From NCBI GenBank assembly GCA_013368315.1, contig JAACJM010000029.1:496001-560000 (forward strand): a stretch of 64,000 nt of DNA. The letters are read 5' to 3'. The translations under genes and the position numbers were made by a program. This document shows, piece by piece, positions 52,637 through 62,044 of the stretch (positions are counted from its first letter, which is position 1; each line of letters starts with the position of its first letter). The stretch comes from Tetrapyrgos nigripes (Eukaryota; Basidiomycota; Agaricomycetes; Agaricales; Campanellaceae). A model generated the notes under the pieces. The model was not told the DNA's origin. It made no database searches and was given only the letters and a program-made list of their open reading frames with translations.

Positions 52637-53118
52637 TGTCATTGGAACTCAGTTGTATCACTGTTGGAACAATGAGAACTGTTCTGGCACATAGAACATG
52701 TCAAGGTTGTCGATAAACTTGATAGCAAACCACCCAAGTCACACAAAATGAGATTGATTGAGAGACAAGAGTAAGCTGACTAGGCTCTACACTGCACAGT
52801 AGTAGTATGGAGTGGAGATGAAGTGAATGAACTAAAGGACTAGCTAGAATGTCTAGTGGTTTATATAGAAGAGTAATGAATAAGTGATAGGAAAAAGATA
52901 GGAGAAATAGGAGAAACATAGGAGAAAGTGGAGAAATGTAGAAGAAACATAGGATCAATAGAATGGAAGATTGATTGATAGTTATTATAGAGTTTGACAG
53001 GTTCTATAAGGTTGAAAGTCAGTAATATAAGGAAATGCAATAGACAAATGATCAGAAACTGGGTTCAATAATGAAGTAGAAGAGGAAGGAGGACAAAGAA
53101 CTGTAGCAGTTCATGACA
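52637..53118 (-). repeat. 3' LTR of Gypsy-5 (minus strand)
   Basis: On the minus strand AAAGAGAGGGTAA (polypurine tract, 53119-53131) is followed by TGTCATGAACTGC at 53118. The LTR most likely ends TTCCAATGACA at 52637, giving the TGTCA...TGACA ends also seen in Gypsy-4. A TATA box, TATATAAA, lies near 52867-52860. The far border is inferred because the second LTR is not found. Confidence 0.6.
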
Positions 53119-53440
53119 TTACCCTCTCTTTGAGCTGTGCTTTTTCCTGGAGCACACGTGTACTTTTCCAAATATCCTCTCATATCAGGTTTGGCAGATG
53201 ATATGCATCTGGGTGTTCTCAATGGAAAGTTTCAATCATCTCCTTCAATTTTGTCAATCCTGATGCTGGTTCCCATGAATTCTCTGAGTCTGAGTAGTCT
53301 AACCATTTGACTAAATACTGCACTCCTCACTGATTCCTGGTTGGCTTTGAATCTAGAATTGCTTCAACATCATACTCATTATCTTCTGGCAGTAATTCTG
53401 CTGGTTCCCCTGAGTAGTTCACTCCATGAGCTTCAGTTTC
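53119..53440 (-). pseudogene. Gypsy-5 chromodomain
   Basis: The minus strand gives EYDVEAILDSKPTR, a stop, then YLVKWLDYSDSENSWEPA, and a helix with LKEMIETFH-stop-EHPDAYH. This is a complete chromodomain interrupted by stops. It follows the integrase tail and precedes the polypurine tract. Confidence 0.75.
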
Positions 53441-54592
53441 TTTGTATGAAAGACTGGGTGAATTCGCCAGGTGTTCAGCAGTTTGAGACGATAGTTAACT
53501 TTGCCAATTACATCAGTGATTTCGAATGATCCATGATGATGGTTTGCCAACTTAGCTTTTGGCCTTGTTGTTTTCAAATTCTTTCCATCCAGTAGTACCT
53601 TATCTCCAACTTTGAACTTTATCCCTTCTTTTACGTTGTCCATCTTTTGTCCCTTCATTAACTCTGCAGCAGTTGTTAGACTTGCTTTCAACTCTTCACA
53701 TAGTGCTTCTAAGTTCTGAAAGTGTTCTTTGACTTTTGGTACATGTGAAGAAGGATTGATTGAGGGAAAGAGTTGAGGAAGATATCCATGAAGTAATTTG
53801 AAAGGTGATTTTCCAGTGGCAGAGTGGACTCGAGTATTATGGCAAATATTTGACCCAATCATCTTGGGGATAGTTGCAGAAGGTTTGTAAGTATTGCTTG
53901 AGTTCTTGATTGAACCTTTCAGTCTTGCCATCTGTTTGTGGGTGATAAGCTGTACTAAGAGCTGAGGTGATATCTAACTTAGTGTATATCCTTCTCATAA
54001 CCTGACTCACAAACTGGGGTCCTCGATCTGATATCATTTGTCCCAAAGACCATACCATCGCCAAGTGTTATTGAATAGCATGTCAATAGTCCTGTCACTG
54101 TCGATATCTTTTCGGCATGGTGAGATTACTATCTATTGTTACATGGATTGCATTGAAGCCATCACATTCTGGAAGATCTGTAATGAAGTCAGTAGTAATC
54201 GTGCCAAAAGGTCTTTCTGGAGTTTGGTTTGGGACTAATGGTACATGCTTGGTCAATTGGCAAGTAGCACAGCCTTCAACATAATCACAGACAAATACTG
54301 ACATACCAGGCCACCAGAATTCTCTACTAATCAGTTTGTATGTTTTGAACCAGCCTGGATGTCCTGTGGTGAGACTATCATGATGCATCTTGACTATGTC
54401 TCTTTGTAATTGTTGATCGTTCAGAACGTAAACTTTTCCTTGAAACAGGATGATTCCATCTTCATAATTCCATTCCTGTAAGTTTTTGACCAGTGAGCGT
54501 GGACCATTGTTTAAGATGACTTCGAGAGCACTCACAACTTCAGTGTCTTTTTTTGGACACTCTTTAATATGTCTTCTCAGATCAAGTAACAC
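53419..54592 (-). pseudogene. Gypsy-5 integrase
   Basis: Three minus-strand frames: 54592-54095 with the HHCC finger (HHDSLTTGHPG...CATCQLTK) and the first catalytic D (TTDFITDLPECDGFNAI); 54064-53837 with ISDRGPQFVSQ and YHPQTDGKTERFNQEL (second D and E); 53931-53419 with the C-terminal domain (FKVGDKVLLDGKNLKTTRPK). Stops lie near 54090 and a frameshift near 53850. The sequence stops abruptly at the Gypsy-6 LTR (54601). Confidence 0.8.
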
Positions 54593-54600
54593 TTCAACCC

Positions 54601-55075
54601 TGTCATGACAGTATTATTTTCAGGGTATTTTCGTTCATTTTCTGTTTCTTTTCTTCTCAGTCACTGCCTTTTGATCATCGTTTTGTTCATCCTTTGCCCT
54701 ATCTCTTGTTCATCTTTCCTTGATCATCTATGCACAGCTATCATCCCCTGTTTCATCATTTGTTCATCTTTTTATGATACATCTCTTACAGGGACACTAC
54801 ACACAGCTTGTTCATCTTTTGTTCATCTTTTCATGATATATCTCTTACAGGGACAATAGGCTGTACTTTGATTGTTCTGGACAGTTCTCTGATTCCTTTC
54901 TTTGCTTTGCTCATTTTTTATCTTTCTTTCTGTTCTGTGTATATAAGCTTAGAGTAGTAACTCCCTAGTCCCCATCTTGACCTCTTCGTCTTGGGACTAG
55001 TCTCTCATCATTATCTGTCTACTGTTGTTCTGTCTACACCTACTGCTTAGAGCCAAGTGTGTGCTCTTTACCACA
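54601..55075 (+). repeat. Gypsy-6 5' LTR
   Basis: 475 bp, TGTCATGACAG to TTTACCACA. TATA box TATATAAG at 54940-54947, predicted RNA start ATCTTGACCT at 54974-54983. It contains two copies of a ~55-bp segment (TTGTTCATCTTTT...ATCTCTTACAGGGACA near 54761 and 54810). No second LTR is available to confirm the end, which is set by analogy with Gypsy-4. Confidence 0.8.
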
Positions 55076-55077
55076 TT

Positions 55078-55087
55078 AGGTCAAGAT
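55078..55087 (+). promoter_or_regulatory. Gypsy-6 self-primer binding site
   Basis: AGGTCAAGAT, two bases after the LTR, is the exact complement of ATCTTGACCT at 54974-54983, 34 nt after the TATA box. Compared with Gypsy-4 the pair has changed together (G to A here, C to T in the LTR). Confidence 0.7.
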
Positions 55088-55255
55088 CTCTTGCTGCACT
55101 GACAGCCTAGTTATCAGGTTGTCCTTGCAGAAACTCTGTTACCACATCTACAGCACCCTCTCGAGCACCATCTCGTGCTTCTCGTACTTCTCATGCACCC
55201 AGTTCTGTATCCAGCAAGTTGTCCTGTCGAGGATAACTACACGGCTTTGATCTAG

Positions 55256-56696
55256 TTGATCAGAGACACGTCTGCTTTGATATCGACAGTTATTTTAAAG
55301 ATGGAGACGAAGGATTCTTTAACTGCACAAGCCATCCTTGTCCAAACGCTTACATCTGTTATTATAGTTGGGAAGACAACAACACTTGTTTTGACTGTAT
55401 TGTCTTACCTATCAGTTCAGCCTTTCTCCATCAACACTTCCGTTACCTACTGCTTCCATCACCCACATCCCATACCCCCATCATCCCATCGTCTCCTGTT
55501 CCCTCAGATATCAATATGTCTGAACAAGTTCAACAACCACATTTCGATATGCACTGTGCTGAACAGATTCATCAGGCAGCTACCATTCAGGACATCATAA
55601 ATGGTCATGGACTTCTTCAAGAGCAGGTCACTACATTTCTCCAACGCATAAACCAGCAACAACCCCAGCCTCAGGCTCACACAATAAGCCAGAGCTCCAA
55701 TAAATCCAGCATGGCCAAGCCTGAACCCTTCAAGGGTAAGGCTGTAGATGTCAGGTCCTTCCTGGCATCTTTCAGGAACTGGGCTGGAGAACAGAGAGAT
55801 ATTGCTGAAACAAAGGAAAGATGATCTGATCTGCACTCTCATTCATGCAGGGGGAGGCTGGCATTTGGGCTGCACCATACATCAAAGAAGCTATGGCATA
55901 TGACGGGACTACTCAGACTGTCAATCTGTTTAATGGAACTTGGAGTGTAGTTGTGGAAGCTTTCAAAGCATGATTTAGATCATTGGATGAACAGGCAGAT
56001 GCACGAGATGTGATAGAAGGATTGGTTCAGGAGAAAAAGGCAGTTGCAAAGTACATTCAGGTATTCAGAGACTTGGGTCAGAGGACAGGATACTCCAATG
56101 AAGATCTCTGAGCTCGTCTTGAACGAGGACTCAACTATAACCTCCATGTTGGCTTAGCCCCCATTGAGGCGGTGAAAGGCAAGCCAATTTCACTTGATGA
56201 TTTGGTTAAGAGGATCACCATTCTCGAGAACCTCATCCATCACAAGCAGGGTCATAAGACCACCACTACTACTTCCGATCCCTATGCTATGGACATTGAC
56301 GCCACTCACACTGGCAATGGTAAAACATGTGAAGACTATCTTCGTGCTATGTGAAACCATTGCTATGGTTGTGGTGCTCCAGGCCACATGGAGCCTCAGT
56401 GCAACCATAAGGAGGCCAAGTGCAACTACTGTGCTCGGAAGGGTCATTTGGATCATGTTTGTCAGGACAAGTTCATGGGTCTTGACCGTAATAGAGGATT
56501 ACGTCCTCAGGGGCAACGCGTTGCCGCCACTACTACAGACGACTACTTCACATTATTTCCATCTGAATCCCCAGCTGTTCCTTCTACGTCCACTACTCTG
56601 TCCCCAGATTATTCTGCACAACTCACTGCTCTCCAAAACGCTATGACTCAACAGGCTGCCATTTTGGCTATGTTTATGAAGAAGATGGATTTTTAA
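55256..56696 (+). pseudogene. Gypsy-6 Gag
   Basis: The N-terminal segment (FDIDSYFKDGDEGFFNC...PCPNAY...YYSWEDNN, 55280-55390) matches Gypsy-4. An in-frame ATG at 55516 starts MSEQVQQPHFDMHC. The capsid includes FKGKAVDVRSFLASFRNWAG. A frameshift near 55825 and stops at 55972 (FKA-stop-FRS), 56109 and 56352 (RAM-stop-NHC), each at a former CGA, break it. Two good CCHC knuckles follow: CYGCGAPGHMEPQC and CNYCARKGHLDHVC. The tail FTLFPSESPAVPSTST also matches Gypsy-4. Confidence 0.8.
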
Positions 56697-56699
56697 AGC

Positions 56700-57184
56700 A
56701 GGTGCCTGTTCCAGTCGTGCGGACAACACCCTTCGAACAATTTTCTATGATTTCTACCTCCTCGTATGACTCTATTTCCACATGTAAAATATCAGTTATT
56801 CAGGAAATAGATCCTCTTTCATCGTATTTCTGTGTGGGAGTAAAAATATGAGGAGCAAACCGAAGTCTAGACACAATGGCAATGATAGACAGTGGAGCAA
56901 CAGACTTTGTGATGAAACATTGTATTCGAACATTCGAACTAAAGCAACCCATTAATGTTTCAACATTGATGGAACCTCAAACCAAGCAGGACGTATTGAG
57001 AGGTTTGCATGTTTAGGACTTACTGTCAATGGACAGGAAAACTGGATCGTATCATTCTAGGATTACCTTGGCTACAACAGATAAATCCTGAAGTAGACTG
57101 GAAAAGAGGGGAGGTAAAGAAGAGGTTGTAGATGAAGGTGACGAGATTTGATGGACTGGGGAGGTACCATTAGAAAGAGAGGAT
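56700..57184 (+). pseudogene. Gypsy-6 aspartic protease, degraded
   Basis: AMIDSGATDFVMKHCI near 56880-56930 is the retropepsin core. IILGLPWLQQINPEVDW near 57050-57100 is the end of the domain. Several frameshifts lie between them. Confidence 0.7.
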
Positions 57185-58300
57185 TTGATAGTAGATAAAG
57201 AGGAGGAACGGAGGGAAGAAAGAGTAACATCTGATTTGGAGGAGGAAGAAACCCCCTTTTGCTGCATCTGTGCTAATCGGACAACTCGAAGGAAATGGCG
57301 GAAGGCAGGGATTCTTCAAGAACCGAGTGAGGAGGTTTGGTGCACAGCTGGGTACACTTATCCTCAACAGCTTGCAGAGCAAGCTCAAAAGGACAAACCC
57401 AAACAGATGTTCGAACAGATGGTACCGGCACAATACCGAGATTTTGCAAAAGTATTCTCAGAAATGGAGTCTGAACGACTTCCTGCTCATAAATCCTGGG
57501 ATCATGCTATCGAACTGGTACTGGAAGCACCGGAAACTATATGCACCAAAATCTATCCAATGTTGATCAATGAACAAGAAGAGTTAGATCAGTTCCTGGA
57601 GGATAACTTATGCAAGAGGTATATTCAACCATCCAAATCACCACTATCATCGCCAGTCTTCTTTGTAAAAAAGAAGGATGGCAAATTGCGGTTCATACAA
57701 GACTATTGGAAGCTAAACCAGTTCACGATTAGAAACCGTTACCCTCTCCCTCTGGTCGCCGACATTATCAGTCATCTGCAGAAAGCCCAATACTTTACCA
57801 AGCTCGATGTACATTGGGGATACAACAATGTACGAATCAATTCTGGAGATGAATGGAAGGCAGCATTTGCTACAAATAGGGGATTATTTGAACCTAAGGT
57901 CATGTTTTTTGGACTCACCAATTCTCTGGCAACCTTCCAATCTCTAATGAATTCGATATTTGCTGATTTAATTGCTGCAGGGAAAGTAGCCATATATCTG
58001 GACAACATCCTTATCTTCAGTGGGTCGTTAGAAGAAGTACGAGCAATTACACAGGAAGTTTTGAAGAGGTTGGAGAAGCATGATTTATATCTGAGGCCAG
58101 AGAAGTGTGAGTTCAAGCAGGAGAAGATTGAATATCTAGGACTGGTAATAGGGGAGGGGCAGGTACGAATGAATCCAGTGAAGATAGCAGCAGTAAAGGA
58201 TTGGAAGACACCAAAGACACTCCGAGATCTATGAGGGTTCCTGGGATTTGCCAATTTCTACCGACACTTTATTAAAGACTTCTCTAAGATAGCCAGGCCA
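57185..58300 (+). pseudogene. Gypsy-6 reverse transcriptase (catalytic box YLDN)
   Basis: A 349-codon frame with the protease-RT linker and [56 protein letters not shown] and YLDNILIFSGSLEE, ending at a TGA (58232) before GFLGFANFYRHF. The second Asp of YLDD is Asn and motif A has His where Arg is usual, so the polymerase would be dead. The frame runs much longer than in Gypsy-4, implying less decay in this segment. Confidence 0.85.
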
Positions 58301-58790
58301 CTCCATGACTTGACACGTAAAAATGTCATGTTCGACTGGGGAACTCATCAGCAAGCAGCTTTTGAGCAACTCAGAGAAGCTTTCATGTCAGCACCGATCC
58401 TTACCCTTTGGGAACCTGGAAAGCCGACGAGGATCAAAGTAGATGCATCAGGATTTGCAATGGGGGGAGTGTTGATGCAGAAGTTAGAGGATGGTCTTTG
58501 GCACCCAGTTGCATTTCGTTCTTCCTCTATGCAACCTGTTGAATGGAATTACAAGATATATGATTGGGAAATGCTTGTGATAATAGAGGCATTGAAGGAC
58601 TGGAGGCATTATTTGGAGGGACAACCAGAGGCATTCGAAATTGTAACCAATCATTCCAACCTAGAGTTCTGGCGAACAGCTCAGGATCTTAGTCAAAGAC
58701 AAGCTTGATGGGCCCTTTGGCTTTCTTGATTCAACTTTCAACTAGTTCATTGACCTGGGAAGTCAAATTCACAAGTGGACACACTGTCAC
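58301..58790 (+). pseudogene. Gypsy-6 RNase H
   Basis: FDWGTHQQAAFEQLREAF, then RIKVDASGFAMGGVLMQ with the first Asp, WNYKIYDWEMLVIIEALKDW, and [13 protein letters not shown] in which the usual TDH is TNH. Stops at former CGA codons follow (RQA-stop-WAL at 58706, LS-stop-FNF and VH-stop-PGK near 58727-58757). Confidence 0.8.
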
Positions 58791-60124
58791 GAATGCCAGA
58801 ACATCAAGTCTCTAATAGGGAGGATAACCTGCAACAAACAGTGCTCAAACCTATCCATTTTGCAACCATTGCTGCAGCTGCACTGGAAAACCTATTGGAG
58901 GAAAGGATATGTAAAGCGTCAGAAAGGGAAGCTGAGGTATTAGAAGGACTTAAGGAGTTGAAGAAGAATGGGTTGAGGAGATTGGCAAATGGTTTAGCAG
59001 AATGGGAGGAAGATAATGGGTTGGTATATCATCGAGGACACATATGTTCCCCCAGATGAACAGTTAAGGGCAGATGTCATACAACAGTGTCATGATAATC
59101 CTACTGCAGGGCATCCAGGGTTACATGGGACTCTAGATTTGGTGGATACTCATTTTTGGTGGCCAAAGATGAGATCATTTGTGGAAAAGTTTGTTGAAGG
59201 AAGAAGCTGCAAAGACACTCGAGAGCAATAATGAAACTGCTGACAGTTCCAAAAGGATTGTGGGAGGAGGTTGGAGTAGATTTGATAACTCAACTTCTGG
59301 AGTCAAACGGGTATGATGCTATCATGGTAGCAACTGACATTTATGGGAAACAGATTCATGCAATCCCATGTACATCCAACATCAATGCAGAGGGAGTGGC
59401 AGATCTCTTTTATCGAGAGATTTTCTGACTTCACAGACTGCCTCTACATTTCATTTCAGATCGAGGACTGCAATTTGCAGCCAAAGTTATGCAGATGCTA
59501 CCCGAACAATTGGGGATCAAATCCAATCTCACATCAGGATACCACCCGCAAGCCAATGGACAGACAGAGCGAGCCAACCAGGAAGTAGAGAAGTATCTTT
59601 GATTATTTGTAAATCGACGACAAGACGATTGGGCTGAACATCTTCCTTTAGCAGAGTTTGTTATCAATTCCTGAACTCACTCTGCTCATAAGATGTTGCC
59701 CTTCGAAGTGACTTACAGCTATCTACCACTCTTCAATATACCGGTGGGAAGGCGTTCAGGGATTCCAGAAGTAGAGAAGCAGATTGACATTTTGTGAGAA
59801 GTTCGGAAAGACGCAGGAGCAGCTCTTCATTTGGGAAAGAGGCAACAGAAGGAGGGGTATGAACGAGGAAAAAGGAAAGCACACAAATTCAAAGTTGGAG
59901 ATTACATGTGGTTGAGTGCAGAGGACATAAATCTGAAGTTGTCGAGTGAGAAGTTGGGGGACAGACAGTTAGAACCATACAAAATCCTGGAAAAAATCGG
60001 ACCATTGGACTATCGCTTGGATTTGCCAACAGGGTTGGATTGTATTCATCCTGTGTTCCATGTCGACAAACTCTATCCATTTGGAGGAAATGAAATCAAC
60101 GGTTTATTTCCAGAAAAACCAGAT
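58791..60124 (+). pseudogene. Gypsy-6 integrase
   Basis: It has HDNPTAGHPGLHGTLDLVDT and FWWPKMRSFVEKFVEG, but a small deletion at about 59203 removes the Cys pair (CDKC in Gypsy-4) of the HHCC finger and shifts the frame. The core continues with VGVDLITQLLESNGYDAI (D), ISDRGLQFAAK (D) and YHPQANGQTERANQEVEKY (E). TGA codons at 59426, 59600, 59672 and 59796 sit at Arg positions. The C-terminal GDRQLEPYKILEKI and HPVFHVDKLYPF are present. Confidence 0.83.
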
Positions 60125-60700
60125 TGGTTCTGACCATTTCACTTGGTAATCCTTATGGTTGGTTTGTGGGTTTATAATAGTCAATTTGGGAGATTTGGGT
60201 TTAGGGGGTTGTTTCAAAGTGCATGTTTTGGGACATCTAACCATATCCACCCTAGAAAACAACCAGTTTACTTCTGGATTATGCTCTTCTAACCAATTGG
60301 TACCGAGAGTTATATCGTGATCTCTAATGTCCGTAACATATAATTTGGCTGTCTCTTCATGATACAATTGTTTTTCCTGAGAATAGATGCAGAGTTTTTG
60401 AATGGTGTAATGGCATACCCATCCCATGGTGTTTTCAGAACCATCAACATTTTGTACAGGGAAGGGGTTTTTGATGGGAAGAGAGTTAACGATTTTCTTG
60501 TGTGAAACAGCTGTTGATAATAATCCCTTCCATGCCACTGTCTATTAGAGCTTCTGGATTGATTTTTCTGCTGGTGATCTTCCCAATAAGTTTGGTTTTA
60601 AGTGTTATTGCAGGTACCTGTCTGTTACAAGTGACTGCCAACATTCTCAATTCTGAAGGAAAGGTATGCTCACAAAAAGGGTTTAACACACAATATCAAT
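60125..60700 (-). pseudogene. Gypsy-5 aspartic protease
   Basis: Minus frames 60689-60486 and 60538-60104 give a retropepsin: PEALIDSGMEGIIINSCF (D-S-G intact), then DITLGTNWLEEHNPEVNW at the end of the domain. A frameshift near 60510 separates them. Going leftward the sequence meets Gypsy-6 at about 60124, just where the reverse transcriptase should begin. Confidence 0.78.
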
Positions 60701-61201
60701 TGTTCATATACTGTCTGGCATACTGTACAACTCCTCCTGATGACATAGCAGAGGAGTAATTCAAAATCCATCATCTTCATCACAACATCTTTCAAATATA
60801 CACTAGCCTGTTCCTTTTCTTCTCCTTCTAAACCCTTGACCTTATTTACCATATCTGAAATGTCCTTAATTACATTTCGAGATGACAACAACATTTGTGC
60901 TACTGTTATAGGGGACGAACTGGAAGATGATGATGACAGCGTTGTAGTGGAAATATTGGCTGTCCTAACAGCACAAGGAGGGAAGTTATGAGAGGTATTT
61001 TGAGATGTTGATGACCTCAGAGTATTGTTTGGGAATGTTGGGCATTTGTTGCTCATGTGTCTGGGTTGTCTACATGCAAAGCATGCTCCTAATTTTTGGA
61101 GTCGGTCCCTTTCTTCAGGAGTAAAGGACAAGCTAGCACCACTTGTATCTGCTGTTTTGATACATCAAATAGCACAATTCTGCATAATTTTGGATGCATC
61201 A
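60670..61201 (-). pseudogene. Gypsy-5 Gag C-terminus
   Basis: A minus-strand frame with TPEERDRLQKLGACFACRQP, containing the CCHC-type knuckle CFACRQPRHMSNKC (C-x2-C-x4-H-x4-C), and a Ser-rich tail (TTLSSSSSSSSPIT). The N-terminal capsid half is absent; the 20-bp palindrome and repeat array begin at about 61202 instead. Confidence 0.75.
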
Positions 61202-61221
61202 CAGAGCTGAATTCAGCTCTG
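61202..61221. repeat. 20-bp perfect palindrome
   Basis: CAGAGCTGAATTCAGCTCTG equals its own reverse complement. A near copy, AGCTGAAATCAGCT, lies about 55 bp further on (61258-61271), both followed by CTATATCTGG. Confidence 0.85.
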
Positions 61222-61294
61222 CCCTATATCTGGCCCATAATTATTGATACATTAACAAAGCTGAAATCAGCTCCCCCTATATCTGGTGCTGGGA

Positions 61295-61525
61295 GTGGCT
61301 TAGTAAATACATGCTAAGCCAAATTAAGCAGGGGTCAGGTGGCTTAGCAAATATATGCTAAGCCAAATTAATCAGGGGTCATGCAGCTGAACAAATGCAG
61401 GTTGGGTGGCTGAACAAATATAAGCTAAGCCAAATTAAGCAGGGGGTCAGGTTAGTAAATATAGAACTAGCCAAATTAAGCAGAGGATCAGGTGACTGAA
61501 CAAATACAGGCTGAGCCACATCAGG
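61295..61525 (+). repeat. Tandem array of ~44-bp units with internal hairpins
   Basis: Five to six diverged units. The best ones read GTGGCTTAGTAAATACATGC followed by TAAGCCAAATTAAGCAGGGG. Within a unit GGCTTAG and CTAAGCC can pair. Copies begin near 61295, 61339, 61383 (short), 61408, 61455 and 61488. It sits between Gypsy-5 gag and the KDZ gene. Confidence 0.75.
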
Positions 61526-61564
61526 ATAGTACACCTCTTACTTGCTCACCCCGCCCTCTTATTC

Positions 61565-62044
61565 AAAATGTACTTATTTGGACGGCAGTGGCAATGTTCA
61601 AAAAGTCCTTATTTGAACGGGTGTGGCAACATTAAAATTATTCTGGACTAATGTGCATCACCAGGCAGCACCTGTGGTCACTGTCTTTGGCCCTCCATTT
61701 GTTGTCAGCAGCAGTGATCATGCATGAAACAGTGTTGCCCAAAATGTGGCCAAAAAAAAATCAAAAAAAAATACATCATACAGGCATTACATTTCGCCAT
61801 CTGGGAAAGCACCTCAATTGATGTATATCATACTGTACATGCACAAAAATTGAAACAAATAAAATTTTTAAAAAATGGAGAAAAGATTCCCAAAACAAAT
61901 GAGCAAAATACAGGAAAAAAAATACATTATACAGGTAGTACATATTGACGTCCATTATAGTACTTCATTTGATAGATATAGCCCTGTACATGTACAAAAA
62001 TCAAAATAATTAAAAAAGCGGACAAAAGATTGAAAAAAAATCAC
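61565..62044. repeat. Two diverged direct-repeat pairs in AT-rich spacer
   Basis: CTTATTTGGACGGCAGTGGC near 61571 recurs as CTTATTTGAACGGGTGTGGC near 61607. A ~151-bp module starting ATACATCATACAGG (61771) recurs from 61922, both ending with CTGTACATG and ACAAAAAT. The region is A-rich with no coding signal. Confidence 0.6.

Larger units (their letters stand above)
54601..60124 (+). mobile_element. Gypsy-6: Gypsy-4 relative, plus strand, 3' end missing
   Basis: It has the 5' LTR (54601-55075), leader, gag, protease, RT, RNase H and integrase on the plus strand, all related in sequence to Gypsy-4. Homology stops inside the segment after HPVFHVDKLYPFGGNEINGLF (about 60124). There is no chromodomain, polypurine tract or 3' LTR; instead Gypsy-5 protease sequence continues on the minus strand. 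It is embedded between the two separated halves of Gypsy-5. Confidence 0.88.

Noticed and set aside
35000..60124. Treating Gypsy-4 and Gypsy-6 stops as programmed readthrough
   Set aside because: The stops are too many, lie in catalytic domains, and map to former CGA and TGG codons, which fits mutation.
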